From Pseudomonas sp. UBA1879 (GTDB lineage Bacteria; Pseudomonadota; Gammaproteobacteria; Pseudomonadales; Pseudomonadaceae): a stretch of DNA of 64,000 nucleotides. The translations under genes were made by a program, and so were the position numbers. Of the stretch, positions 54,535 through 62,956 are shown in pieces. The stretch spans positions 1 to 64,000 of the forward strand of contig NZ_DDHJ01000004.1 of NCBI RefSeq assembly GCF_002338065.1, in the 5' to 3' direction. Position 1 is the first letter of the stretch, and every line of letters begins with the position of its first letter. The notes below the pieces were generated by a model that was not told where the DNA came from, ran no database searches, and was given only the letters and a program-made list of their open reading frames with translations.

Positions 54535-56164
54535 TGGGCCTAATTCCATACCATGTGGAACTCCACTCTCCGCACGTAATGGGAAATTTTTCGATAGTAA
54601 AGTCTATGCCTTTTGTAGGTAAGTATTGTCTGCGGTTCAACCAATTTACCGTTGCACTTAAGTTATTGTGATTACGTATTTGTGTAGTTAAATGCCAGAT
54701 TTTTATAACCGGTACATTTGAGTCCTGAGCGACGTGATGGCCTATCGAATTAACTGAGCCCACGATAGATAGAAAATCATATGTTTGGTTTATTGAAAGC
54801 AGGTTTAGTAATTTGCTATTTCCATTCCTGAAAGCCTCGGAGACTTTCTTTGCTTGACTGACGCCTTTAATTATTTCCTCTGAGCGTGATAATACCTCTC
54901 GGATTTCGGAGGGTTCTATGAACCATTTTATTTCTATGCAGAGGCAGGTTTTTTTATAATGGTCAATAATTGCCAAATCAATGTCCGTACTATCTATTTG
55001 TCCATGCGTGAACTCAAGATCAAGACCTTCCAGCGAATTTATTATTTCCTGTCGCACTCTATACTCCTTTTCTTGGACTAGCCGCGAATAGATATAACGC
55101 TCTTCTGGAATCTGATTTAAAAGCACACATAAATTACGCTCGCCGTTAGTATGCATAATTATGAATGGTGATATCGCATATTGACTTTCATTAAGTTCAA
55201 TTAGGGGCTGGATCGCGATGTCTGGGTGCCGGATGCCTTTATTTCCATATGTTAAATAATCTAAAACTTTGCTTACCTTAGTCCTTGAGATTTCGATGTG
55301 GCTGGCAATAATATTTATTAGCATGCTTTTTTTTGGTGTCCAAAGTGCACTAGAAAAGGCTAGAGCAGGCACGCCTTCTTCAACAGCTATTACTCTAGCC
55401 ATGAACCATGCAGAAGCCATGATTTGCAACGAGATAAAAACCTTTCGGAAGTCACTTATTGAAAATGTAAGAAAGTTCCATTGATTAGGTAGATTGTGAC
55501 GATTGTTAAAATCCTCAAAATAAGCATCGGAAAGGGCAGTCATTAAACGTTTCGAGAAATTTACATTATAATAGTTTCCGCTTATGCTCATATGCCGTCG
55601 GAGTTCTTTAGCGGATATATGCGTAAGCGGGGAATTTTCTGTTGTGGGATCTCGTTTCGCTACTAGTCGATCATATGCCTCATAGGTTAAGTTATAACTA
55701 GACCAATCCGAAGGAACGATGTCGTTACCTGATACTGTTAGTTCAATCATCTTTGCATGATATAGAGGGAATATCGAGCAAAAATTTAGGTAGCTTTTTG
55801 CTAGATCAATCCATTCCTGTGTGTAGATATAACTGTTATCTCGAAATTCCCGATCTATCTTTTTTGAGTTTGAGTTTGAGTTTGAATTTGAGTTTGGTTT
55901 GTCTGAGTAGCACGCTCGAATCGGGTGTACTATAGCGTTAATAAGCCCATCAATATAGGCAGCAGCACGTTGCTCGGGCAATGGATTAATAATACTTATC
56001 TTGAAGTGATGGTCTTCGACAACGGATAACAAAGTCCATATCTGTTGTTGATAACTAAAATTGTTGAGAGGGTTTTTGGACATCTCTAAATCGATTTCAT
56101 TCTCCACAGCCATCACACATGCTGCTCTCTGTGTGTGCTTAGTAATATCAGTTTCCTTAGGCAT
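54521..56164 (-). CDS. PD-(D/E)xK nuclease-like protein, third gene of island operon
   Basis: 547 aa from the ATG at 56164; another ATG at 56179 is possible. A large N-terminal helical part contains an Asn-Ser repeat (about 91–100). A restriction-endonuclease-like motif follows: DIDLAII (Asp396), then CIEIKWF (Glu411, Lys413) and a downstream Gln in SQAKK (about 437). This D-ExK-Q spacing is that of many defence nucleases. It overlaps the upstream gene by 8 bp. The family is not one I can name. Likely the effector of the operon (inference). Confidence 0.62.
   Translation of the reverse strand: MPKETDITKHTQRAACVMAVENEIDLEMSKNPLNNFSYQQQIWTLLSVVEDHHFKISIINPLPEQRAAAYIDGLINAIVHPIRACYSDKPNSNSNSNSNSKKIDREFRDNSYIYTQEWIDLAKSYLNFCSIFPLYHAKMIELTVSGNDIVPSDWSSYNLTYEAYDRLVAKRDPTTENSPLTHISAKELRRHMSISGNYYNVNFSKRLMTALSDAYFEDFNNRHNLPNQWNFLTFSISDFRKVFISLQIMASAWFMARVIAVEEGVPALAFSSALWTPKKSMLINIIASHIEISRTKVSKVLDYLTYGNKGIRHPDIAIQPLIELNESQYAISPFIIMHTNGERNLCVLLNQIPEERYIYSRLVQEKEYRVRQEIINSLEGLDLEFTHGQIDSTDIDLAIIDHYKKTCLCIEIKWFIEPSEIREVLSRSEEIIKGVSQAKKVSEAFRNGNSKLLNLLSINQTYDFLSIVGSVNSIGHHVAQDSNVPVIKIWHLTTQIRNHNNLSATVNWLNRRQYLPTKGIDFTIEKFPITCGEWSSTWYGIRPISNN
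55861..55896 (-). repeat. Hexanucleotide tandem repeat (Asn-Ser codons)
   Basis: On the minus strand the unit AACTCA (one copy AATTCA) is repeated five times in frame, encoding NSNSNSNSNS. Slippage would change linker length by Asn-Ser pairs without shifting the frame. Confidence 0.8.
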
Positions 56165-57350
56165 GTTCTCTATCCCCATTCGTGGGGAAACTGAAATTTT
56201 TGATTATGCTGTACGCGTCGCTGTAAGCTTTTCTCATATGTTGAAGTAATTCAGTGTAAATTAGTTCGTGTGAGAAATTTTCCTCAGGAAGCTCTAAGCG
56301 TAAATTTATAGTTTTCATAATTCTGATCAAGTCATATTCGGATTGAAGATGTTGAAATAGCCCTCGGTAATCATTCAGCACAAAAAAAGGAGTCATTATC
56401 TTGTAAGCACTTTCTTTATCGCTTAATTTTTCTATGAGCAGTGATAGAAGTTTCAACCCCTTTAGATTTTTGGTCTGAGTTAAAGGGGGAATTTTATTTA
56501 TAGCTATTTTTACGGTTTTTTCATCTATTGATTCAACAAATATTCTATTTAGGGCTTCAGTGAGATTGGCGACGTGTATATCAGTCCAAAAGATGGGTTT
56601 CTGTAAATTCCCTATAGTTTCAGCGATTTCTCCTTCGAGTTTGTAAAGGGGAGTGCTGAAAACAATTTCTACTAGCGCTGACGTATCTTCTCGAAGTGTA
56701 AATAATTGACTTTCAATATTCGGCTGCGCCCATTCATTTTCTATTTGCGCGTTATAAAATTGTGAGTGTACGTCGAACTGTGGTTCCACGTTTTCTGAAA
56801 GTAGATAGAATTTTTCATCTAAGGGGAGTTCGTCTATATCGCCGAGCCACATTATTATATTTTTGGATGCATTAACGCCGAACGAAATTTGCCATTCGTC
56901 TAATTTGGTTATACTGCCATACGTTGATGAAAGTAAGGTAAGGCTATAGGATGGATGCAATGCATATTTGTTTAATACCTCTGGTTTGAAGTATATGGGA
57001 GCTAGAAATCCGGAATTGCTGAACTCGTGGGCTAGGCCTGGTGTTGATAAATATTCCACCGCAGAGTAAGCAAAATCTAAATCTTTGCAAAGTGCGTACT
57101 GGGTTTTTTTTATTTTCTCTGGCATTTTCACAATAATTTTCAAAGCTCTGCTTTTTGTTTTTATTTCGTCGAAAATTAGTATTTCGGATAATTTTGTTAT
57201 ATACAGCTGCTTGGTTTTTGGCTCTATTAGAAACGGCAGGTCTTTAGCAACTATATGTATCTCGTTGACTTTAAATTCACGCTTCGCAATAGATAGTTGT
57301 AGTGGGTTTCCATTTTTGTCGAATAGCTCTCTGCATAACTCTGGTAGCAT
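56157..57350 (-). CDS. Island operon gene 2, paralogue without CxxC motifs
   Basis: 397 aa from the ATG at 57350 (GGAGA upstream; a TTG 15 bp earlier is also open). The middle third aligns with gene 1: PGLAHEFSNSGFLAPIYFKPEVLNKY and HPSYSLTLLSSTYGSI, then MWLGDIDELPLDEKFYLLSENVEPQF. Where gene 1 has LPFLRCIQC, this one has LPFLIEPKT, so the cysteines are gone. No known domain was recognised. The operon is translationally tight: 27 bp from gene 1 and overlapping gene 3. Confidence 0.65.
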   Translation of the reverse strand: MLPELCRELFDKNGNPLQLSIAKREFKVNEIHIVAKDLPFLIEPKTKQLYITKLSEILIFDEIKTKSRALKIIVKMPEKIKKTQYALCKDLDFAYSAVEYLSTPGLAHEFSNSGFLAPIYFKPEVLNKYALHPSYSLTLLSSTYGSITKLDEWQISFGVNASKNIIMWLGDIDELPLDEKFYLLSENVEPQFDVHSQFYNAQIENEWAQPNIESQLFTLREDTSALVEIVFSTPLYKLEGEIAETIGNLQKPIFWTDIHVANLTEALNRIFVESIDEKTVKIAINKIPPLTQTKNLKGLKLLSLLIEKLSDKESAYKIMTPFFVLNDYRGLFQHLQSEYDLIRIMKTINLRLELPEENFSHELIYTELLQHMRKAYSDAYSIIKNFSFPTNGDREHA

Positions 57351-57377
57351 CTGGCTTTTCTCCAATTTCCATTTTTA

Positions 57378-58544
57378 TTAAATACTAGAAGTTATCGCGT
57401 GGAAAGACTCTCTCAGTTTTGCTATCAACGCATCATGTACTTCGAGGGTAGTACTGCTCTCATCAATTTCTAGTTCTAGTTTGATCTCATTGATTTTTTT
57501 ATTTTTGCTTGCCTCTGAACCTGTATGTGCATGAATTAATCTAAGATCCTGCAGCAAAAATAACGGTTGCATTATTCGTGTCGCTTGCTCCTCTGATGAT
57601 ACTGCTGCGATAAACAGCTTTAGCCTCTGCAAGACCCCAAGATTTACAATTTCCTTTTGTGCGCATTCTTTTGCAATTGCTTTGCTTAAAATGTTTTTGT
57701 CTAAGGATTCTACATATACTTTGTAAAGGTTGTTGATTAATTTTTTTTGCTCTGTTGGTGTGTCAAGCGTCGGGCGGGTAATACTTAGCGAAATCTCTAA
57801 TACTTCTTGGTCAAGCCTCGATACTTTTGTGCCGAAACGTGCGTAAAAAGACTCGATGAAATTTGACCGTTCTTTAAATAACTTGTCTTCGGGAGTTAGG
57901 TCCGTAAATACACATTCAATTTGGCCATCGTAGAATTCGCTGCCAATACAGTGGTCAGATATAACATTTTCGGATCTTAGATAATATTGCTCTTTTATAG
58001 GCAGTCTGGATATGTCTCCCAACCACATTACAATTTTTTCATGTTTATTTATACCGAATGGAACGCTAAAGTCATCATTGCACCATATTGTTCCATAAGT
58101 TTTGGAGGCGAATTGCACTCTGTATGATGGGTGAGAGTCGTATTTCACAAGTACTTCTTTATTGAAGAATACCGGTGTCAAAAAACCTTTATCAAAATCT
58201 CTTTCCAGGCCAGGTATGTATAGATAGTCATCTGAATCATAAATGAATGGTACCTTGGTAAAGCCAAAATCATTTTGAGTCTTTTTTCTATCAGATGTAA
58301 TCATGTCTGAGCCTTTTTCAAAAGCTTGACGATGTAGGTGTAATATTGCAGACTTTGACCTGTCAGGTAAATACCGTATCTGACATTGAATGCAGCGAAG
58401 AAATGGAAGTCCGTTGATTTTAAAGTGTACGCCGGAAATTATTTCGTCCAGTACCTCAAATACTAAACTCAAATGTGAAGAGCATTTTCCGCAATAAATT
58501 CTTTGGACAGAACTTGCCGAGTCTATTAATTCATGAATTTCCAT
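57378..58544 (-). CDS. Island operon gene 1, CxxC–CxxC protein
   Basis: 388 aa. Two cysteine pairs (Cys18/Cys21 in YCGKC and Cys51/Cys54 in RCIQC) form a probable zinc knuckle at the N-terminus. The conserved core shared with gene 2 follows (YLYIPGLERDFDKGFLTP, HPSYRVQFASKTYGTIW, MWLGDISRLPIKEQYYLRSENV). A helical C-terminus ends SFHAITSSI. I do not recognise the family; a zinc-bearing sensor or DNA-binding part is plausible. First gene of the operon, with AAGAG before its ATG. Confidence 0.65.
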   Translation of the reverse strand: MEIHELIDSASSVQRIYCGKCSSHLSLVFEVLDEIISGVHFKINGLPFLRCIQCQIRYLPDRSKSAILHLHRQAFEKGSDMITSDRKKTQNDFGFTKVPFIYDSDDYLYIPGLERDFDKGFLTPVFFNKEVLVKYDSHPSYRVQFASKTYGTIWCNDDFSVPFGINKHEKIVMWLGDISRLPIKEQYYLRSENVISDHCIGSEFYDGQIECVFTDLTPEDKLFKERSNFIESFYARFGTKVSRLDQEVLEISLSITRPTLDTPTEQKKLINNLYKVYVESLDKNILSKAIAKECAQKEIVNLGVLQRLKLFIAAVSSEEQATRIMQPLFLLQDLRLIHAHTGSEASKNKKINEIKLELEIDESSTTLEVHDALIAKLRESFHAITSSI

Positions 58545-58679
58545 TTCATTACTCTTAAGGTCCGGTTAATTTAGGAAGAGTACACACAAGTAAACTCGAA
58601 TTCCAGTGGTGTAATTCGAGATATGAAAGTGAGTTTCCTCCTTGCCGCAGAATGTCATCCGATTGGGCTGCACTCGTCG

Positions 58680-58933
58680 TCAAGACCAACCACATGCCCG
58701 TGCGCTTCCTGATCTATGTGGCAATCACGGCGCTGACCCGCCTGCTGATCTCAGACGTCTCGCACCATGCGCCGCCGGATTTGGGGGTCGTGTACCTCAG
58801 TGGTGCGATTCTATTGTTGGCGTTCGCGATTCTGGTGGTGCGTTACGCCTCGTCGCAGTTTCCGTCGGTAAAAGTGCCGGACCCGCACAGCAACAAGAAA
58901 GGCGCGGTCATCGAGGAGAAGGGGGAGGTGTGA
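58680..58933 (+). pseudogene. psiE: psiE, 3' fragment
   Basis: The fragment resumes the native gene after TCAAGAC: KTNHMPVRFLIYVAITALTRLL and on to the C-terminal tail SNKKGAVIEEKGEV. A frame with an ATG at 58652 includes island-derived residues but has no convincing ribosome-binding site, so the fragment is probably not expressed as such. Base composition matches the chromosome, not the island. Confidence 0.9.
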
Positions 58934-58991
58934 AGGGCGGGTGAGCGGCCCATCGGTTGAGCCGCTCGCGTCACAGAGCGCTGGTGTGGAC

Positions 58992-59336
58992 TCAGTTCAC
59001 CCAGACCCCAACGTGGTAGTGCCAGCCATCGCCACGGTTTTCCCAGTAGGGGTGCTGATAGCGATAGCCTGGGCGCACGACCTCCCAGTGTCCATGGACG
59101 GGCACGTAGCGGTTGCCTTCCCAGCGCCAGTAGCCACGGGACCAGATGTAGCCGGGACGCGGCGCCGGTTCTTCTTCGACGATGCGCGTAGGAGGCGCTT
59201 GGGGGGCGACGACTTCGACGTATTCGCCGCGAGGCGCCGGTCGTTCGACGACGCGACGTTCATGCACGACTCGCTCTTCCACACAGCCGGTCGCCATCAC
59301 CAGTGCACCCACCAAGGCCAGATAACGTAACGACAT
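58992..59336 (-). CDS. YXWGXW-type lipoprotein
   Basis: 114 aa from 59336 (AGAGG five bases upstream). Signal peptide with lipobox (ALVMATG|C), a proline/arginine-rich linker and a repeated aromatic pattern (YIWSRGYWRWEGNRYVPVHGHWE) as in BcpO-related YXWGXW-repeat proteins. Outer-membrane lipoprotein of unknown role. Confidence 0.82.
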   Translation of the reverse strand: MSLRYLALVGALVMATGCVEERVVHERRVVERPAPRGEYVEVVAPQAPPTRIVEEEPAPRPGYIWSRGYWRWEGNRYVPVHGHWEVVRPGYRYQHPYWENRGDGWHYHVGVWVN

Positions 59337-59533
59337 AAACACCTCTGCTCATCCACGTCGCCCTTTCAGCGTCGTGCTCGGGGCGGCGTCTTGTGGATTG
59401 GTTGTAACAGGTGGTGTCTGTCTGGGGGCTGAACTGGGACGTGTGTCGAAGGGGGTAGACGACCAAAGGCCTGGCCGGACACTGCGAAGGGGAGGCGATG
59501 AGGGATCGCCTCCGTCAGATGCGCGTCATGGGA

Positions 59534-59863
59534 TCAGATGCCCACGTTCAGTTGAGGTCTGTTGAGAAAAGCGTTGCGCGCAGGGGGCGGGGACAGCTGC
59601 TTGAGGTCGCCATCGGTCATGGCGGCCAGGATCTTGATGGCGCTGTGGCCTTGTTCGATGGCGATGCCGAATTGCACGCTTTCGATCAAGCGGCGCAAGC
59701 GCGTTGGAGAATTGCGCTGTTCAGCGCTGATCAAGCGTTTGGCAACAACGCCTGACTCATTGGAAAGCGTCAGCATGATGGTGCCGTCGAGGCCCTGGAT
59801 GCTCAGGTTGACCCGGTAGTCTGGGTGAAATGCATCGGTGATCTGTTGAAAAGGATTGTCCAT
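59534..59863 (-). CDS. DUF3509-like small protein
   Basis: 109 aa. Begins MDNPFQQITDAFHPDYRVNLSIQG, then ISAEQRNSPTRLRRLIESVQFGIAIEQG. The pattern matches Pseudomonas-specific DUF3509 proteins as I recall them. Soluble, mostly β then helical. Function unknown. Confidence 0.7.
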   Translation of the reverse strand: MDNPFQQITDAFHPDYRVNLSIQGLDGTIMLTLSNESGVVAKRLISAEQRNSPTRLRRLIESVQFGIAIEQGHSAIKILAAMTDGDLKQLSPPPARNAFLNRPQLNVGI

Positions 59864-60289
59864 GGGCTGCTACCTGATTATCGATCTGCATGAGTTGACT
59901 TGGGATGGGTCCCTTTAGTTCTCGACGCAGGATCAACGGCGGTTGAAATCAGCGTCTGAGTTGACTAGTCAGCTGCCCGTCGAGCCAGAAATGGCGGGGC
60001 TTGCAGAGGTGGAGGCTCGACGAAGGGAGACTTGCAGAGTTCGGGCCATTCAGGACGAACGGTGCATTTAAAAGAGGTATGAATCCTTTCAGCGGTTAAA
60101 CGCTGAAGAGATTTACCCTTTCGAATGAATACTTTAGTAGTAGCCAAATGCCCAGTTGATCAGATAAGCGCCCTGTTTGAGCGCTGGACGCTTGCTTTGA
60201 GTGCGACAGACCCTGTTCGACCCGGCACAAAAAAGGGCGGGCCTGTGTGCACAGGCCCGCCCTTCGTATCGTTGTTCAGGCCGCCGGTA
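59864..60289. other. Gap holding the RaiA-family terminator
   Basis: Apart from the strong hairpin at 60234–60263, nothing clear was found in this 426-bp gap. A 60-codon TTG frame (59965–60147, minus) lacks a ribosome-binding site. Confidence 0.5.
60234..60263 (-). terminator. Rho-independent terminator of the HPF/RaiA gene
   Basis: GGGCGGGCCTGTG–TG–CACAGGCCCGCCC with A6 on the left, i.e. T6 after the stem on the minus strand. It serves the gene ending at 60290. Confidence 0.92.
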
Positions 60290-60709
60290 TTAACCGTGCA
60301 AGGCCTCGTCTTTCTCTAGAAATTCTTCCTGCAGCAGCGCATCCGGGTTTTCCGAATCGGTGCCTTGGACGGGGTCGATAGACGCCACACCTCCACGTTT
60401 GCTGCGCAATTTGCCGAACAGATGTTCGAGCGCGTGATCAAGTTTGACAGCAGCGCCGTCAACAGCCTGGTCCAAGGTGTCAGCCTTGTGCGTTACGGAA
60501 ATGGGTTGGTGTCCTTTTGGCCGGGCTTCCATCTGGCAGCGGATGTCGTGCGGGCCGGGTTTGTCGCCGTTCTCGTCGCGGATATGGACTTCGATACGGG
60601 TGAGGTCTTCTTCATAGCGGTCGAGCGTGGTTTCAACGGTGGTTCGTACCCACTCCTCCAGTCGGATGCTGCTTTCGATGTGGTTATCGCTGTTGACCTG
60701 GATTTGCAT
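60290..60709 (-). CDS. HPF/RaiA-family ribosome-associated protein
   Basis: 139 aa. The N-terminal half (about 1–100) is the HPF/RaiA fold (MQIQVNSDNHIESSIRLEEWV ... RCQMEARPKGHQPISV), with a flexible acidic tail of about 40 residues. Such proteins bind the 30S decoding region, silencing or hibernating ribosomes in stationary phase. It is a divergent, long-tailed member; a separate housekeeping hpf is expected elsewhere. Confidence 0.78.
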   Translation of the reverse strand: MQIQVNSDNHIESSIRLEEWVRTTVETTLDRYEEDLTRIEVHIRDENGDKPGPHDIRCQMEARPKGHQPISVTHKADTLDQAVDGAAVKLDHALEHLFGKLRSKRGGVASIDPVQGTDSENPDALLQEEFLEKDEALHG

Positions 60710-61277
60710 AGTTCTTCCCTTACTTTGGCTTGCTCGGGAGAGTCTCGACGAAGGTGAATTTCCGTCTGCCCTCGAGCACAGTGTTGGCCCCGAACGGAGA
60801 ACAATTCAACCCCCAAATCGAAGAAATATTTCATTGCAGAAATTAATGTGCAGCTCGGCGGAAGATGCTCTACCTCAGGGAACATCCCCTGCTTTAGCGG
60901 GTCATGGCGCCGAGGATGCTCGAATGCATCGACCAAGCGGACGTCTTGGCTGAACCATCCCACACCAAAAGCAGCTCATTCGGCCGGTCTGCCAGGCCAA
61001 TCACTGACGTGAGTCAACGTATCGGCAGGCCGCTGCAACGCGCTCGACCGCAACGGCCATCAGACTCTTTTGCATATGAGAATATTTATCATTAATATTG
61101 CGTCTTTTTGTGCGTAGCGGCCTCCTTTGGCCGAGTCTCAGGAAAATCATCTGCATGTCGACGCGTTCAAAAAGCCCCTCCAATGTTCACTCTGTCGACG
61201 TTGCCGCCCTGTTGGCAGTGATCCGAGCGTCGCTGGTTCCAATGGCCGCCTGCCTTCAAGTTCTGGCCTGAGCTCAC
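60710..61277. other. Intergenic region with Fur-regulated promoter
   Basis: 568 bp without a gene. The left part holds the promoter of the HPF-like gene, and the right part a Fur box at 61077–61095. No small frame with a good ribosome-binding site was seen. Confidence 0.5.
61077..61095 (+). promoter_or_regulatory. Fur box ahead of the fecI-like gene
   Basis: TGAGAATATTTATCATTAA fits the 19-bp GATAATGATAATCATTATC consensus at most positions. It lies about 180 bp before the sigma-factor start and implies iron repression. Confidence 0.72.
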
Positions 61278-61886
61278 ATGATCGACCTCACCCCACCGAC
61301 GCCCGATGCGTCTTCTGCCGACGATGACCAGGACGCCCCCAAAGCCGCCCGCGCGCGCTTTCTCAAGGCGTTTCTGTCCCAACGCCCGCAGATGGAGGCG
61401 TTGGTGAGTCGCCGTGTCGGATGCCGAGCCACAGCGGCGGATCTGATCCAGGACCTGTTCGTGCGTTTCTGGCGACGTCCGTTGGTGCAGGTCGAAGAAC
61501 TCAACACCTATCTGCTGCGCTGCGCGGGCAACATCGCCATCGATCACCTGCGCAACGAAGGCACCCGCGCGCGCCTCAACGAAGGGCTGATGCCGGACGC
61601 GCCGACGCCGCACAGTGACGAACCGCACGCCGCGCTAGTGGCCAGCAACGATCTGCGTCATATCGAAACGGCGTTGCGTGGCCTGCCCGAAAAGACGCGG
61701 CATATTTTTCTGCTCAACCGCATCCACGGGCGCACCTACGGCGATATCGCCAAGGCCATGGGGCTTTCGCAAAGCGCAGTGGAAAAACATATGATGCGCG
61801 CCCTGCAAGCCTGTAAGGCGAGTCTGGATCAGCACGCCGCGCAGGCGACCCCCCTTCGTGCGAAGTCCGAGGACGCGGGTCGATGA
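61278..61886 (+). CDS. FecI-family ECF sigma factor
   Basis: 202 aa. Region 2 (RATAADLIQDLFVRFWRRP) and region 4 (RTYGDIAKAMGLSQSAVEKHMMRAL) are clear. ECF factors of this type direct the adjacent siderophore receptor when the FecR-like regulator signals. Its stop overlaps the next start by ATGA. Confidence 0.9.
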   Translation: MIDLTPPTPDASSADDDQDAPKAARARFLKAFLSQRPQMEALVSRRVGCRATAADLIQDLFVRFWRRPLVQVEELNTYLLRCAGNIAIDHLRNEGTRARLNEGLMPDAPTPHSDEPHAALVASNDLRHIETALRGLPEKTRHIFLLNRIHGRTYGDIAKAMGLSQSAVEKHMMRALQACKASLDQHAAQATPLRAKSEDAGR

Positions 61887-62887
61887 AAGCGCTTCCGGAT
61901 TCGGCATTGATGATCACCCCTGAACAACACCAGGCCGCTTTGAGCTGGCTGAGTCGGCTGCATGACCAGCCGAGTGCGGCGGATCAAGCGCGTTTCAAGC
62001 GCTGGCTGCACGCCGACCCTGCGCACGTTGAGGCCTATGCGCAGGCGCAGGTCGTGTGGGAAATGAGCGAGGCGCCTGCTGTCAGACTCGCCGTTGAAGA
62101 AGCCGTTGCGCTGGAAACGTTGCTCAGCGCGATGGATGCGCCAGTGGCCGAGAAGCGTCGGTCGGTGCCGCGCTGGGGCGCAGCTTTGGCGATGGCGGCG
62201 TGTCTGGTGATGATGGTCGGGGTCGGTCTGGGCTGGCAGCCGAAGCGCTGGGTCGATGACGTCGGCGCCGATTTCGTCTCCCCGCCGGGGGAGGTGAGGA
62301 CGGTCACTTTGGCCGATCAATCGCAGGTGACCCTGGACGCCGACAGTGCCATCGCCGTGCATTTCAGCAAGGGCGAGCGTCATGTGCAGGTGCGGCGCGG
62401 CGCGGCGTTTTTTCAGGTAACGCACACCGGTGAACCGTTCGTTGTCGAGGGCGGGCGCGGCGAAACGCGCGTACTCGGCACGCAATTCGAGGTGCGTTTG
62501 CTGCCCGAAGGCGCGCAGGTCACGGTGTTGTCCGGGCGCGTGGGCGTGAAAGCCGGCGCCGACTTGCCGCAGCAGATACTCACGGCGGGGCAGCGTGTCC
62601 GTTACGACGCGATCCGCACCACCGCCCTGCAAGCTGTCGACAGCGAGCATCAACTGGCTTGGCGTCAGGGCTGGCTCAATTACTACCGCACGCCGCTGGC
62701 CGACGTGATCGACGACCTGAGCCGCTACTACCCCGGCCGCATCGTGGTGCTTAACGACGAGCTTGGGGCCAGAAAAGTCAGCGGCAGCTTCCCCAGCAAA
62801 GACCCGGTGGCAGTCTTGGCGGCGTTGAAATCCGTGGTGGGTTTCGAGCAATACGAAGCGTTTGGACGGGTGATCGTGATTCGTTGA
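61883..62887 (+). CDS. FecR-family anti-sigma/transmembrane regulator
   Basis: 334 aa. An N-terminal cytoplasmic ASD-like part (QAALSWLSRLHDQPSAADQARFKRWL) is followed by a single membrane segment (about 96–113, ALAMAACLVMMVGVGLGW), then the periplasmic FecR domain (FVSPPGEVRTVTLADQSQVTLDADSAIAV). Couples occupied receptor to the sigma factor. Overlaps fecI. Confidence 0.9.
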   Translation: MKALPDSALMITPEQHQAALSWLSRLHDQPSAADQARFKRWLHADPAHVEAYAQAQVVWEMSEAPAVRLAVEEAVALETLLSAMDAPVAEKRRSVPRWGAALAMAACLVMMVGVGLGWQPKRWVDDVGADFVSPPGEVRTVTLADQSQVTLDADSAIAVHFSKGERHVQVRRGAAFFQVTHTGEPFVVEGGRGETRVLGTQFEVRLLPEGAQVTVLSGRVGVKAGADLPQQILTAGQRVRYDAIRTTALQAVDSEHQLAWRQGWLNYYRTPLADVIDDLSRYYPGRIVVLNDELGARKVSGSFPSKDPVAVLAALKSVVGFEQYEAFGRVIVIR

Positions 62888-62956
62888 GCAAGCCGGCTGC
62901 CACGGCACTTGCGTTGAGTCATTGAAATCCGCGACGCGTGAATAAAGGGGACCTCA

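Larger units (their letters stand above)
53491..58686. mobile_element. AT-rich genomic island inserted in psiE
   Basis: The 7-bp direct repeat TCAAGAC (53491–53497 and 58680–58686) marks both junctions; one copy belongs to the insertion, which is 5189 bp long. The interior is clearly richer in A+T than the flanks and carries a complete second psiE, a short orphan gene and an opposite-strand three-gene operon. No integrase, transposase or obvious terminal inverted repeat is present, so it is either mobilised in trans or a remnant. The repeat could be an attachment core or a target duplication. Confidence 0.85.

Noticed and set aside
59965..60147. 60-codon frame starting with TTG
   Set aside because: No ribosome-binding site and no recognisable motif.
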